64,000 nucleotides of DNA from Spizellomyces sp. 'palustris' (lineage: Eukaryota > Chytridiomycota > Chytridiomycetes > Spizellomycetales > Spizellomycetaceae). The notes beneath the pieces were generated by a model. The model saw only the letters and a list, made by a program, of their open reading frames with translations. It did no database searches and was not told where the DNA came from. The stretch is from contig QEAR01000022.1 of the NCBI GenBank assembly GCA_006535965.1, forward strand, positions 219,973 through 283,972, given 5' to 3'. Both the position numbers and the translations under genes were made by a program. Numbering within the stretch: position 1 is the first letter of the stretch; each line of letters opens with the position of its first letter. Shown here piece after piece: positions 1 through 12,351 of the stretch.

Positions 1-1592
1 AACATGGAGTCCATTTTCGTTAGTATCGAAGAATGCTACCGAAACAATAGCCGGCACGACGTTACAGAAATTTTGACTGACTCTATTGTCGCGTTTGTCG
101 GTGACCATGCAAATCTTCTGGATTCCTTTGTACTGACATACGCCGCGTTCATTGCTGCGCTCTTTAACGTAATCGGCGTGGAGTTTGGAGCGCACATAGT
201 TCAAACGATGGTGGAGCTTTTCGAACAGTCTCGAGCAGAGTATCTGGCAGGATACAAAAAGGATCCTGATGGCGTAGAGGCCAAGAGCAAGCGATGCACA
301 AATTTAGTCATATTACTTGCATACCTGTACAATTTTGAAGTGGTTGCATGCGTCCTGATCTACGACATCGTGCGAATGACCATCAGTGAACTATCCGAGC
401 TAGATGTCGAGATACTATTGAAGATGCTGCGGATCTGCGGGTTTCAGCTCCGGGCGGACGATCCGTTGGCCCTGAAAGACATTGTCCTAATGATTCAAGA
501 AGAAGTCAAGAAGCGAGAAGAGGGAAGTACCAGTACGAGGTTTAAGTTTATGGTGGAAACAATAATGGATCTTAAAAACAACAAACGGAAATTGCAAAAG
601 AAAGGAATTTCCTCCGGCGGAGACAGCACCCAGCAAGAGCGATTGAAAAAGTTTGTGACAAATCTAGCAAGTAAGAGATATGTTTACAACACGGAACCTC
701 TTAGGGTTGGATTAGTAGATATCCGATCCGTAAAGACCAAGGGGAAATGGTGGCTAGTGGGCTCAGCTTGGGCTGGACATGATGGTGCTGGTGACGCTGT
801 GGGGGGACTTCATGACAGTGACGTTCAGAGAACAGCAGCCGCGGACACCAAGGACGATTTACTGCGCCTCGCCAAGGCGCAAAAAATGAACACTGACGTT
901 CGGCGGAGTGTGTTTATCGTCCTAATGAGCAGTGAAGATTGTGTGGATGCTTTCGAACGACTGCTCAAATTGAACTTGAAGGACAAACAAGAACGAGAAA
1001 TCGTCAGGGTGCTCGTTCACTGTTGCTGCCAAGAACGGGTCTACAATCCATATTATGCACTCGTCGCTCAGAAAGTATGTCAACATGCACACGGCTTTAA
1101 GATTACATTCCAATATGCGCTTTGGGACGCATTCAAGGCAATGGTAGCAGGAGCTGGAGAGGAAGGCGAAGGAATGGATGTACGAACAGTGTCAAATATG
1201 GCCAAACTTTATGCACATCTTGTCGCCACGAATGGTCTGACGCTGACGGCCCTGAAGGTGTGTATTTCCTCGCAATGTTTATCACCACTGATTGTCTGAA
1301 ATTCATGTATTTCACCATGTAGGCACTCACATATACCTCTCTCGCTCCCCTCCAAATCCTCTTCCTCAAACTATTTCTATCCACTCTCTTTACAACATTA
1401 GTTCAAAACGAGCTCAATTTACGCCAAGTTCTTAACCGAGCATTAACTAACGAGAACGTCCGAGAAGGCTTGGTTTTCTTCATCAAGGCATGGGCAAACG
1501 AGGGTTACGAAGTTGGGGGGAAGCACGTAGATGAACAAGCGGTGCGAAGAGGCGGCAAGATTGCCAAGGAGGTCCTGTCTGGTGCGTCGTAG
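1..1592 (+). CDS. NOM1: NOM1/Sgd1 nucleolar MIF4G-MA3 protein, 3' part
   Basis: Ribosome biogenesis factor of the NOM1/Sgd1 family, which in other eukaryotes acts in the nucleolus in small-subunit (18S) rRNA maturation with an RNA helicase partner. The visible protein begins inside the MIF4G domain, so the gene is truncated by the window start; the ATG at base 4 is internal. The MIF4G end is recognisable (LAYLYNF, LRADDPLALKD, RFMVETI-like RFKFMVETIMDLKNN), then a linker with the family motif KWWLVGSAW, then the MA3 domain from MNTDVRRSVF through SSEDCVDAFERLLKLNLKD and YNPYYALVAQKVC. One intron (about 1258-1322, gt..ag) precedes the last exon 1323-1592, which ends in TAG and completes the MA3 C-terminal helices. 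Identification is strong by order of motifs along human NOM1. An AATAAA lies about 145 nt after the stop. Confidence 0.93.
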
Positions 1593-4060
1593 TAAGTGGT
1601 GTCAAGCGAATGGCTATTTCTGTATCATATTTCCTTTCCAATGCTGCACGACTAGACTAGCAGACACATAATTCTTGTACATCCACTGGGAGCAATCATT
1701 TGTTTTCTAGAGTCATAAACACTACAATAAATATCTCAGAATCATAAAGACCACCGAACAAAAAATGCTCAAGATAGTAATCGCAAATGCCCACACCCAC
1801 TGCGTCGCCGCTTGGGTAAGACTTGACCATCACGGCACCTTCTCTTTCTTCTCACGGCGATCCTGAACAAAAGCAAAACGCCCTATGCACTCGATATCTT
1901 CAACCCATATACAGTTGTCCAGTATCGGCAGCACAGGACAAGAGATAGAACTTACTTTACACTTCTGACAGCGTACCTTCTTGGCCAAGATGCGAATGAT
2001 GTTTACATGCCTATTTGTGCAGGGCTCCACTCAATGCTCCTCCATTACCTTATATCCCGCCGAAGAAGCAGCTCCTTCACAATTCCTTCATGCCTAAAAG
2101 CTGAAAGGATCAACCCGTCTTTCAGTTGAGCACCGTTGTCCAAAACGCTGGCGAAATGTCGCGCCCAGCCCCAGACAACTGAACGATAGAGAATTTCATG
2201 TGAAGCGAAATTGAGACTGGTAACCCGCACCCCCGGTATCCTTTTAGCTTTCGCGTCAACGCTGCAACATTTTTGTCTGCCATCCCTACGCAATGAACAT
2301 GGCCCATACCAAGCTTTCCTTGGAAGTTTCACGCAGACACGGTTGCCGTGGCGAGTAAAATGCTCTCTAACGGCGACATTGACCATGTCATGCAATCCTA
2401 TAGCGAATCCCTGATATTTTGAAGTTTGTCATAAACGTCCGAAAGATGGGAGGTCTGTGAACATGGCCATATGTCTAACCAGCTCAACAGTAAGGGCCCA
2501 AACTGAGGGCCTGCTCGAAACGAGACCAGAAGCTGCCAGCAACATTCAGAAACCAACCCTCGGCAAAGGGTTAACTGAAACCGTACACACAACATGTAAC
2601 CAGCCACACTGCACCACAGACAACTTTCAGGCGGAGGATATCCCAACGACACAGCAAATGGAACCAGGGTGGCAGTCAGAGCATCCCACTCATGTCCGAC
2701 TCGCAAGTCGGCTTGTGAATTGCACTTAACGGTTTGCCGCACATGGGCCTGTTTCAAAGGCAACTGGTCCCGACTCTTTGCACAAAGCATCATCGAGCAA
2801 GTCCAGCGCCTGAATTTCTGATAACCCACCAGAGCTTGCGCCCTGCGCCTCTTTCAGGCGTTTCATGTGCTTATGTGGGAGCCTGTCCCAGCGTCAATAG
2901 CAAGGGCCGAACCCCTTACCCGGATGTGTTGCTGGAGTCACAAGCTTGAGCACCACCCCAGTCCACCAGGCTCTGAAGGTTGGGATACCGTCGGCCCGAT
3001 TGTCAAGCATCAGAATGCGAAAGATAATGCAGCATGGAGCTGTACATGCCGTGCCGTGTCGGAAAGAAAAAAAGATACCTAAAGACTCAGTGAAACCATT
3101 AGTACGAGATCATCTGTACGATGAGAAGGAACGAAGATTGCACGTAAGGCCTCAGACATCCAAGGAAGGTACTTGCGCCATCATTAGGAGCGAACCCCTT
3201 TTGGTGGAAACTGCGAATTGGAAACAATAACTTCATCCTCGGCCAACGTGCAACCTTATCCATGAGTGGGTCGAAGCCTACCTGGACGGTGAGGGGAATA
3301 GCTTCGGGGCAAATCGTGAACAAGTTGGGCACGCAGTCCTACGCAACCTTTACAAGAACAAAAAAGATCGTGATCAGATGAGGTTCGACAAGAACAAGTT
3401 GAGAACATTGTGCTCTGACGATCTGTTATGGGTCAGACAAGGCACTGGCTAGAGTGAACCCCGCTCCGTAAAGCGAGGCGCTGTTTTCAGCATGGTCGAT
3501 AAGACGGGGAAAGAATTGAAGTCATCACCCCCAGCACCACAGATCGTCGGCACACAGGCTACGAAAGCCAGATACGTTACCTTTAAAGTAAAGGCAAGAA
3601 AGAGCCGAGCGCACTGTGCTATCAGGATACCTAGGGAAAGTCCAAAGGACACCCCAGGTGTCCAAAAGTTGCTGAAGGATGAGGAGTGTGAGGAGGATGC
3701 AATCCCTTTTTATAGCAATTCGGCTCGTCTTTTTTTTATGCTGTTGCTATAGCGATCCATCACGTGACCACAAAATCAGCCAAAATCAGAGCCCCTCACA
3801 GCACGAAGTGTAGAGGCTAGCATTGTGGCAGAATATCCAGAGATGAAAAGGCAAGATCGCGCCAACCATTGAGCCAAAATAGACTCAATATCAGAGGGTA
3901 GTCTTTTTCATCAGCTGCTGATCGATCGATATGTAAAATGGTAGTGTGCAATGATAACAGAAAAAATCCCCAAAAATTTAGAAGGCACACCAGTATATTA
4001 AAGAACAGCATCATTATTACTTTATAATATCAATGATGAAAACAACAGGCAAAAAAGAAT
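1593..4060. other. Gene-poor interval of about 2.5 kb
   Basis: No convincing complete gene is seen here. The minus-strand frame at 1830-2030 can be spliced into a short basic peptide (KVRCQKCK joined to DIECIGRF) but matches nothing recognised. The plus frame from 2946 to 3752 is coding-like in composition (Lys/Glu/Arg-rich) but is broken by TAA at 3228 and TAG near 3450. Other ORFs of 60-140 codons are Cys/Trp/Pro-rich with no domain. There is a CACGTG palindrome at 3761-3766. In this compact window it is the longest stretch without a recognisable gene and may hold a decayed gene or element. Confidence 0.5.
1736..1741 (+). terminator. Candidate polyadenylation signal AATAAA of NOM1
   Basis: AATAAA hexamer about 145 nt after the NOM1 stop codon, in an AT-rich 3' flank. 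Position fits a cleavage/polyadenylation signal; no other evidence. Confidence 0.4.
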
Positions 4061-4061
4061 A

Positions 4062-4890
4062 TCAGCAATTGAGTAGACGTAGATGGCTAAATACTGGCGA
4101 GTTGTAACACACCTGCTCGGTCTTGGCCTCAGTCTTGCGGCCAGCGGCCTTGCGCTCAAGCAAGTCCTTGCGGTCCTTGTCGAGCTTCAATTTGGTGATG
4201 ACCACCTTGGAAGGGTGAATGGGGATCTGGACGGAAGCACCTACGGTTGAAATATGAGGCACGAACTACGAAGGCAAATGGAAAAAGCATTCAAAAAAAT
4301 GCTTACCGTTGACCTTGTCGCGGGTGACCTTCTCAACGTAGATGCACCACTTCTTACGGTAAACAGTGGTGACCTTGCCCTCCCGACCGTTGTAGGTACC
4401 CCGGACAATCTTCACCTCGTCATCCTTGCGGATGGGGATGGAGCGGCACTGCAGAAAGCGAGATATAATCAGCTTTCCGCTTTGCTGTGCCCAACCCTCG
4501 CCTCGAATGCGTCAGCAAAACAAGGGGGCTTTCCACCAGACAGTATATTGGCAGCAGGCCGATCTCGTCTGTCCGCTGTGGTTCGCCCTCTCCCACCCTC
4601 TAATTCACAAACATTTCAATTTCCACGTACGTGGTGCTTCTCCCTCAGTTCCTTGTCCAAGGGCGCAGACATGATCTTGCGCCTAAGGCTAGAAGGCGCA
4701 GAGAAGTGCGCCTTTCGGCTCTTACGACGGCTGGAGGACACTATGCAGAAAAGCATGTCAGCATGGAATGTCATGTCAACTCATTAATCATATCCAATCA
4801 TCTATCCATCCATCCATCTCAATTCTCCTAATCCTCGTTCACCACTCCCTCACAAACAAGGCACCTACCGGCGTTTGAGATCTTGGCCAT
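4062..4890 (-). CDS. RPL26: 60S ribosomal protein L26 (uL24)
   Basis: Large ribosomal subunit protein uL24, which binds 23S/28S-type rRNA near the exit tunnel. Four coding exons read on the minus strand: a 22-nt first exon (4890-4869, MAKISNA), then 4740-4631 ([18 protein letters not shown]), 4448-4307 ([16 protein letters not shown], the KOW motif, [12 protein letters not shown]) and 4240 downwards ([18 protein letters not shown]). The order and spacing follow human RPL26 without gaps. The ATG was chosen because it gives the same N-terminal length as the family. The C-terminus is uncertain: reading through gives a stop at 4062, but a GTGTGT donor after the codons for KTEQ could remove that tail. 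Intron 1 holds a short ATCC microsatellite near 4801-4820. Confidence 0.95.
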
Positions 4891-5117
4891 TGCGATGTAT
4901 TGTCCTTCCCTGTACGAAGCTGGGCAATTTGGACTTGTTGTGCAGAGAGAAATCTGTCCTAACGGCTGCTGCAAAGTATCAACTCGCCTGCTGTAGACAT
5001 GGCGCAGCTCATACAACCATATTTAGCAAGTATAACCCAGAAAGGAAAAATGAAAATAATGAACTTGGGACGATACGCGAGTCTTTGTAGAGGATTTGGA
5101 GCGTTGAACATCACCAG

Positions 5118-6690
5118 ATGAACGAAGTAACCCAGTTTTCAGCCGGCCATGAGGACCTTATACACGATGTTGCTTATGATTTTTATGGGAACCGACTCGT
5201 GGTGCGTACTGGAAAAGCAGAAAAGGGAAAATTGCGGCTTATTTTGACATTCCCTGTCCAGACTTGCTCGTCTGACCAGAAGCTTAAAGTGTGGGATATG
5301 GACCGTCAAACAAACGTGTGGGTGCTAAATGACACTTGGAAGGTACTTTATTCCTCAATCCCACTCCCAGCCATTTGTGCTAATAGGCATGCACTCCAGG
5401 GTCACGACTCCTCTATTTTGAAAGCATCCTGGGCACACCCGGAATATGGGCAAGTCTTTGCATCGTGCTCCTTCGACAGGAGCGTACGAATATGGGAAGA
5501 ACAAAAGCATGGTACGCCCTCCCCATGTATCTGTGGATGTTTTAGCATTGGCAGGACTACGCAAAACTGATTAGAGATTGGATCGAGCAGATGCATATAC
5601 AGGAGGGCGGAAGTGGGTTGAGAAGGCAAGATTAGCGGACAGCAAAGGAACAGTCCAGGATATTGAGTTTGCACCGAACTATTTAGGATTGAAACTGGTG
5701 AGTGAACATTCATGGTCTCCAACATGAGCCGTGGTAGTCATGTGTAATTTCAGGCATCATGTTCAGCCGATGGCATTGTGCGTATCTACGAAGCCATGGA
5801 CGTAATACAATTGAGCCATTGGACACTCATGGTACGGTCAATGATAGTCTCGCATTTAATACTTCTTCATTCATCTGAGATATATTTCTACATCAGGATG
5901 AAATAGAAGTTGGTACTGGTAGCAGTAAGGAGCCAGATGCACAGTATTGTTTATCGTGGTGTCCGTCAAGGTTTCAACCGCAAATGCTCGCTATCGGTTG
6001 TGGGAAGGAAAACATTGCAAAGGTATGACGTCCAATTCTGCAGTGGTTCATGACAGTGGAGGAGTCATCTGACCGTTGTTGTAAGGTTTATCGATTGGAT
6101 TCACATAACAGATGGCAGCCTCACGAGGCCCTGGGAGGACACAATGACATTGTGACAGATGTTGCATGGGCTCCCAATATGGGACGCAGTTACCAGCTAA
6201 TAGCCACGGCGTCCAAGGACGGACATGTCCGCATCTTCAAATTGACAGACGAGAACACCAGAGGAGGCGCTGTCGGCGGTGTTGGTGGATGGCAGCAACC
6301 CGCTGCGGCCGCAGCTGCCGTTGGCGGACTGACGCAAAAAGGGAAGAAAAAGTTCCGGGTAGACACGGTGGCAGACTTCAGTGATCACGGTGCAGAGGTT
6401 TGCATACCACGTTGCGCCAGCATGCATAACGTTGTCCTCATCTAATATTCTACGTCAGGTCTGGCGAGTGGAATGGAATGTAACAGGAACTATTCTATCC
6501 TCAAGTGGTGATGATGGCAAAGTTCGGTTATGGAAAGGTAGTCCCAATCCATCGTACTTGTAGTCCGAGCCTGACTGATGGTTTATTCCACATATTACCT
6601 TTAGCCTCGTTCTTGGACGAATGGAAGTGCATCAGCATCATCAGCGCCGAGCAGGGAGTCGGAGATTATGGCGAGAATGCCATGCGATGA
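5118..6690 (+). CDS. SEH1: Nucleoporin Seh1 (WD40)
   Basis: WD40 beta-propeller shared by the Nup107-160/Nup84 nuclear pore complex and the SEA/GATOR2 complex that controls TORC1. Multi-exon. The propeller blades are recognisable in order: [103 protein letters not shown], and [27 protein letters not shown]. Each aligns with the corresponding segment of human SEH1L. The last exon, after an intron that starts right behind the KVRLWK codons, encodes SFLDEWKC and ends in TGA at 6688-6690. An Ala/Gly-rich insertion ([18 protein letters not shown]) sits between blades 5 and 6 and is not typical of the family. Convergent with STK36, 176 nt apart. Confidence 0.93.
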
Positions 6691-6783
6691 ATATCCGGCT
6701 CGAAAATGTACATAGTTTTGAATCTGACGGCCAGCATATGCGGCCTTATCGAGGACCGCGATATTTTGGCCGGAAATCTTTTA

Positions 6784-6789
6784 AATAAA
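6784..6789 (+). terminator. Candidate polyadenylation signal AATAAA of SEH1
   Basis: AATAAA about 95 nt after the SEH1 stop, between the convergent SEH1 and STK36 genes. Confidence 0.4.
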
Positions 6790-6866
6790 CTACATCCTTT
6801 ATGTACCGCCTGCTACAGATAATATTTACAAGAAATGTCGTTCTCAAGTTCGTGATCAACGCATTG

Positions 6867-9800
6867 TCAAGGGGTAGAAGTGGACTTTCCATCAGGTGCA
6901 ACCCGCAAAATCGATAAGCAGCGAAAAGCCCCGTCAGATATGGTCGGAAATCTGTATCCTTTTTTTACACTCTCATCGGGTTCTCCAGGAATTTTCATGT
7001 AATTTGCGAGTTCGTGTAGCACATGCAAGCCACCTGAATCAAGCAACTTTCTAGCAGCTTCGGGATTCTCATAGCCGCCAACGCCGGCTAGAGCGTCGCC
7101 CAAAATCTGCAGCGCATAACCCTTCCTATCATCATTGTCCTTCGATAATATAGCCTCTACAGACATTTCAACCACATCCCGACTCTCCTCCACGTTGATT
7201 CGTTTCGCCAACACAATCATGGCCTTCCACGCGTTCGCTCTGACTCCCTCATCCTCTTCCGCTCGGCACATTGCGGTAATCAGCTTGAGAATACCAACCT
7301 TAGTCATCTGCCGTACTAATCGGCGTGAAAGACGGGCTATCTGCGCAACTAGAGAGCATGCTTTCGCACGAATTACCGAGCTCGGGTATATAAGGACCGC
7401 CGGAACATATTGAAGCATATTCATGTCAAACAGGTAGGATTCCATGATTGACGATTTCTTCCCGTGCACCGCGCGCACAAAATGAGAGAAAAAGATCATT
7501 GCTGACCGTAGTCGCTGTTGGGCAGTTTCGGAGTTGCCATGCACCAGGCTATTGCGGTTGCCACCAACGGTCATCACCCTTTCCCAAAATAAGCGAACCA
7601 GCTCTGTCGGTGCTGTTAGAAGCTCATGGGTTGCACTTTGAGGAAAGCAGAGGATGTAATTATTCAAGAGTGCCAACGGTAACAATATAGTATCATCGGA
7701 CAGATCGAATGACAGTAACTTAAGGATATTCCTCATATTCCCTGTCATTTCTACATCGGGGCTCTTCGTGGCACGGAGATGAGATATAAGAATGTATTGA
7801 AGTCCGACTACGTGTTGCACGATATCATGCTTCGTTTCCATATCGCTCTCACCGAAAGCGTGAAAACTAGTACGCAGACAGCTTTCACGAAAACGTGCAG
7901 GGTCCGCAAACTCCATCAGTCTATTCGCGGCAGTGGCAATGCCATCAATAGGAACACCATTGAGCGCCGCTATCCGATAAGCAAATCGAGCAAGCGAGCG
8001 AACTGCCGAGAGAGTCATTAAAGGTCCGTAGCCTTCGGCCTGCGATCGGCTGTTGACCTCCAACATATGGGGCAGATAGGTCAATGCCTGTGCGCAAAAG
8101 CTAGATGACGTTAAGCTGTCCATCATTTGCTCTGTCATGCATTCCAGTAACATGCAAGGTGCTTCCAAGAGTGGCACTAGCATATTCCCCATTTTCGAAA
8201 GGTCCGAAGTCTTCCTAGTTGCGTCTAGGAGCTGAGAGTACATCGACTGCAGCGCTTGTTCGTATGCGGGAAGCACTTGCCTCCTCATTGAACACAGGCA
8301 TCGCATCAGGCACGAGAGCCATATGGGGTCATGTTGTTCCTCGGCGATGCCATCCAAAATCGACTGTATCATTAGCGCCAGTTTCCCGGACCAGGGTGGA
8401 TCAGCCGTAAGTAATTCTGCGACTAGAAGAAGCGCCAGATACTGATCAGTTGGCTCCGAATGCTTGCCTTCCAGCGTATCCATGCACGATTTTTCAACCT
8501 CTGAGATGCTGGCTACCTTCGCAACAAGATCGCGAGAATAATGAAAGCATACCAATAGTACTTTCGCGGGAAGTCCAAAATCAGGTCCTCCAAGTAACTG
8601 GCAGATGGAACCAAGCCGCTTTCTCGATTTTGGTCCACTTTCGATGGCACTGACGAATCCCTTAAGGACATCTAATTCTCGACTAGTCACCGCTGCTGAC
8701 AGATCTCCAGACACGTGTTCCCAATTCTGATATCCTATCAAAACATCCACTGCAACTAAAACGTCCCGGATGACTCTGTTGTCGCACTCGTCGAAGCATC
8801 TGACAACGTGCAAAATAAGTTCCAAGTTGAGTATATCATCATAGTGATTCAGGCGAATCTCTGGGGGGGACCTTTCGATGAGTCTAAACACTGAGGTAGT
8901 TGCATGGAGCGACAACAGCTGAACACTCATAGATCCACGGAGCAAGCGAGAAAGCAGAGGAAGGAATGTCTGCGTGACTACACTTAAGAGAGCCCACGAC
9001 ATATGCATAGATGAAGGCGTGCCAGGACGTGGCTGAGATTGCCTTGACACAGGGGTTACTGGGCGTGATGAAACCGAAGGAATATTGCGGTCCAGCAATG
9101 AGAGCATGGTGTGCAGCGCTGCATCATATGCAATCAGTACCTGATTCAAGACTGGCACCGTTGTTTCGTTGATGGCGGTACTGAACCCCTTGAGTAAGGA
9201 CGCCAGCCAGATGAGAGCCGTGCGCATAAAAGATTGCAGATGCTGAATTTGGGACGGGTCCGGCCTCGCGGGCATCGTGTTGACAACCGATCTGATACCC
9301 AGAAGCAACTGCTCAACGATGGTCAATACGGCCAATAGAGCTGATTGAGATTGCGAGTCTTGACAGTTGCCAGCATGAAACGTGATCATACCGCGCGCAA
9401 TATCATTGATGGTCCGTGAGTCGAAGAGAAGGTCTATGAATGTGGCGGTGCCTGCCAGGTCATGCAGCGCGCCCCAGTCAATTTGACCGGTTGCAGTGAG
9501 AAGGTGGTCCCGAGGATGCGGCAGCGAGATGTGTCCTGATCTGCTATCCGCGGACGGCGGACGAGAAAGTACGCCGTCTCCTGCATCTCCACTCCGACTG
9601 TTGCTCTCGTTTAAGCCACCGGCTTCCTCATCCCGGTGAGAGGGCTTCTCTGGCAAATCAATGGCGGAATCTAGGTGCCTGGCGAGCTCTCTGGCGGCCA
9701 TTGGCTTCTGCTCTTCAAGAAATGGATGATCGGCTAACTCCGGCCAATTCAATCGGTCACGGGGATCCTTCCGCAAGAGACCTCCCAAAAAATTGCGAAG

Positions 9801-10659
9801 ATCAGGAGGTATATCCGGCGGCCATTTTATCGATTCCTCCAATATCAAGTTTACGAGTTTGAAAATATTGGTGGTATAGAAAGGCGGGATACCCACAAAT
9901 AGCTAAAAGCAGGTTTAGAGAATGAAAATTACATATGTAGATATGGTCCAGGCTGAGAATTTACCTCGTAGAGGATCACGCCAAGTGCCCAAAGGTCGAT
10001 CGCGTGCGTGTATGGTTGCTCCCGTATGAGCTCCGGTGCCATGTAAATGGGAGTACCTACAGGAAAGGGTGGCAAACGTAAGCTGGCCCATATCGTATGT
10101 TAAAATAGAGTACTCATTCCACCTTTGACTGACGTGAGCGCCGCATTTTGCTGAAGAAAGCTGGAAAATCCAAAATCGCATATTTTGACAACCCCTTTGT
10201 CATCAAGTAATATGTTCTGCGGAAAACACTGCAGATTAATACCGTCACCGCATATGCATCATTCCACAGTCGCGGTACCTGGAGCTTAAGATCCCTATGA
10301 ACGATCCCTTTTTCATGCAAATACTGGAGACCGCGGCACAATCCCCTCGCGACCTCGCGGACCTTCTCAACGTCAAATCTCCCTTCGTCTTGCAATTTGG
10401 CTAAGAGGTCACCACCCGCGCAGTATTCTGTTACCACGCATACCTCCCCCTTGCTTTCGAAGCAGTCGGTCAAGCATACGATATTGGGATGGAAGAGTGC
10501 CCTGTGGGTTGAGATCTCTGCTTGTAAGGCAGGTATGTCGGAAAGATCTGCAGGTATCAGCTTCACGGCCACGCGTTTCAGGGTACGGCGATGGAGAGCA
10601 ACGTGGACCTTTCCAAATTGACCGGCCCCTATCGCCGGTCCGACTTTATATGCTTGCAT
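6867..10659 (-). CDS. STK36: Fused-type serine/threonine kinase STK36
   Basis: Orthologue of Fused/STK36, a kinase needed for the central-pair apparatus of motile cilia in vertebrates and, in insects, for Hedgehog signalling. The N-terminal kinase domain is complete across several exons: glycine loop [16 protein letters not shown] lysine, catalytic [44 protein letters not shown] and [17 protein letters not shown]. The last stretch is diagnostic of Fused (human has TPPFYATSIFQLVSLIL). The start at 10659 ([11 protein letters not shown]) matches the short N-terminus of human STK36; upstream in-frame ATGs up to 10854 exist. A single large exon (6867-9896 and upstream) encodes about 900 residues of helical ARM/HEAT-like repeats ending near [12 protein letters not shown]. 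It shares a 402-nt divergent promoter region with PSMA4. Such kinases are expected only in ciliated lineages. Confidence 0.92.
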
Positions 10660-11061
10660 GTCAGAGTACAAAGAATCGAACAGCGCGACCATGTCCGCCC
10701 TAGCGGACTCATAGTCACGTGGACAGGATGGTCCAATACTAGTGCCAGTTTTATCATTCACCGGACAAGCTCCGCAGTACGCAGGAGCCATATGATAAAT
10801 TTGGACACAGCATCTATAGGGATGTACAGCAGCTATACATCGATTCTGCATCATATATGTAGTGCAAGTCTTCTTTCGCTATCAGTATCAGCTGCTGCCG
10901 CTACGATCAGAACATCGTGCAAAAACCTGGACAGGCGGGAAGTCACGTGGCTTCATCAGCTTGGAAGTAGACTCGTCACCACAAGCGCGCCTACTAGGTG
11001 AACATTCGCATCCGGCGTCATCCACCTACCTTACCTTCTTTGTCAAGGAAAACTATAAACT
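10660..11061. promoter_or_regulatory. Divergent promoter region STK36/PSMA4
   Basis: 402 nt between the start codons of STK36 (minus) and PSMA4 (plus), so both promoters must lie here or in 5' exons. Two CACGTG palindromes are present (10716-10721 and 10944-10949). No TATA box is obvious. Confidence 0.45.
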
Positions 11062-12091
11062 ATGGCTCGCCGTTACGATTCGCGGACAACCATCTTCTCT
11101 CCAGAAGGCAAGTTAGTCCCAGTTTGCGAGCAATCCTTGTGCAATGACTTATGTTTCGTCTGTAGGCCGGCTGTACCAGGTGGAATATGCGATGGAAGCT
11201 ATCTCCCACGCCGGAACGGCGTTGGGCATCCTTGCAACGGATGGCGTTGTTCTGGCAGCAGAAAAGAAGGTGGCAAGTAAATTGTTGGAACAAACAGCAA
11301 GCAGTGAAAAAGTCTACCAGCTGAGCGAGTAAGTGGTGGTTTCAAGCCCTTACGTGGGGTGCCTAATACCCGATTTAACGTGTTTTCGGCAGCCACGCAT
11401 GCTGTGCTGTGGCAGGGATTACAGCAGATGCGAACACCCTCATCAACTACTCGCGCCTGGAAGCACAAAAGTATCTGTTTACCTATGATGAACCGATACC
11501 TGTAGAGCAATTAGTACAACGACTCTGTGATCTGAAGCAGGGCTACACACAATATGGAGGTATTTACTGCCTAACTTGAGAGCACGGGCAAAGCCCCAAG
11601 AATTCGTGTCGAGCGACAGTAATTGACCGCAAATTAGGCCTACGCCCCTTCGGAGTGTCATTCCTATACGCCGGATACGATGAGCATTTTGGCTTCCAGC
11701 TTTACCATTCTGACCCATCCGGAAATTACAGCGGATGGAAGGCAACCTGCATCGGAGCAAACTCCTCAAACGCGCAAAGCATATTGAAGCAAGATTACAA
11801 GGAGGAAATGGGGCTAAAGGAAGCAAAGAGTCTGGCAATCAAAGTGCTGTCAAAAACAATGGATACCACCAACATGGGTAGTGACAAATGTAAGTGTCTT
11901 CATGAATCTGTGAAATACAAGGAGTGTTTTGACCTTATCCTTTTCAAATCTTGTTTGAAGTGGAATTTGCCACCCTCCATCGCAGTTCAGGAGGCAAGGT
12001 GATATACAAGCTTTACAAACCACATGAAATTGAAGAACTGTTAAAAGAGGAGGGGTTGTTAAATCAGGCAGTTGAGAGGCATGATCTCTAA
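11062..12091 (+). CDS. PSMA4: 20S proteasome subunit alpha-3 type (PSMA4/Pre9)
   Basis: Outer-ring alpha subunit of the 20S proteasome, catalytically inactive and contributing to gate and ring assembly. The proteasome alpha N-terminal signature is intact ([16 protein letters not shown], then [16 protein letters not shown]), followed by [13 protein letters not shown], the AGITADAN segment, and [13 protein letters not shown] with [12 protein letters not shown], typical of PSMA4/Pre9. The C-terminal exon encodes [15 protein letters not shown] and ends TAA at 12089-12091. At least five exons. The first intron appears to start with GC rather than GT: the exon ends AGAAG at 11107, followed by gcaagt, and resumes at 11166. 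This is the consensus for the rare GC-AG class. Confidence 0.95.
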
Positions 12092-12351
12092 AAATGTAAA
12101 AGAAAAATTGACGGTGATCAGGTGTGCCATAATCTGTGAGGAACCTGACGAGTTGTTACTGTGTGATTCCTACATATTCAACATACGCTACGCCATACGT
12201 CACGTCTATACAAGGGACTATCCTGGTGAAGGAGCGCAACTTCAATCCGTTTCACCCGGAGTTAAAGGGAGAGCGTGTCTAGTAGTACCCGACACATCCG
12301 GTTGCCAGCCATATATACTGGGAGTCCTGCAACATCCTGCAAGGTGACCTG

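Noticed and set aside
4-1299. NOM1 starting at the ATG at base 4 as a complete protein
   Set aside because: The MIF4G domain is already under way, and the conserved N-terminal part is missing, so the gene must start upstream of the window.
2398-2829. 143-codon minus-strand frame in the gene-poor interval
   Set aside because: Cys/Trp/Leu-rich, no recognised similarity, and no splice continuity with neighbouring frames.
10857-11001. Plus-strand frame running from the STK36 5' side toward PSMA4 as a separate gene
   Set aside because: No motifs, and it overlaps the probable divergent promoter; PSMA4 starts with its family N-terminus at 11062.
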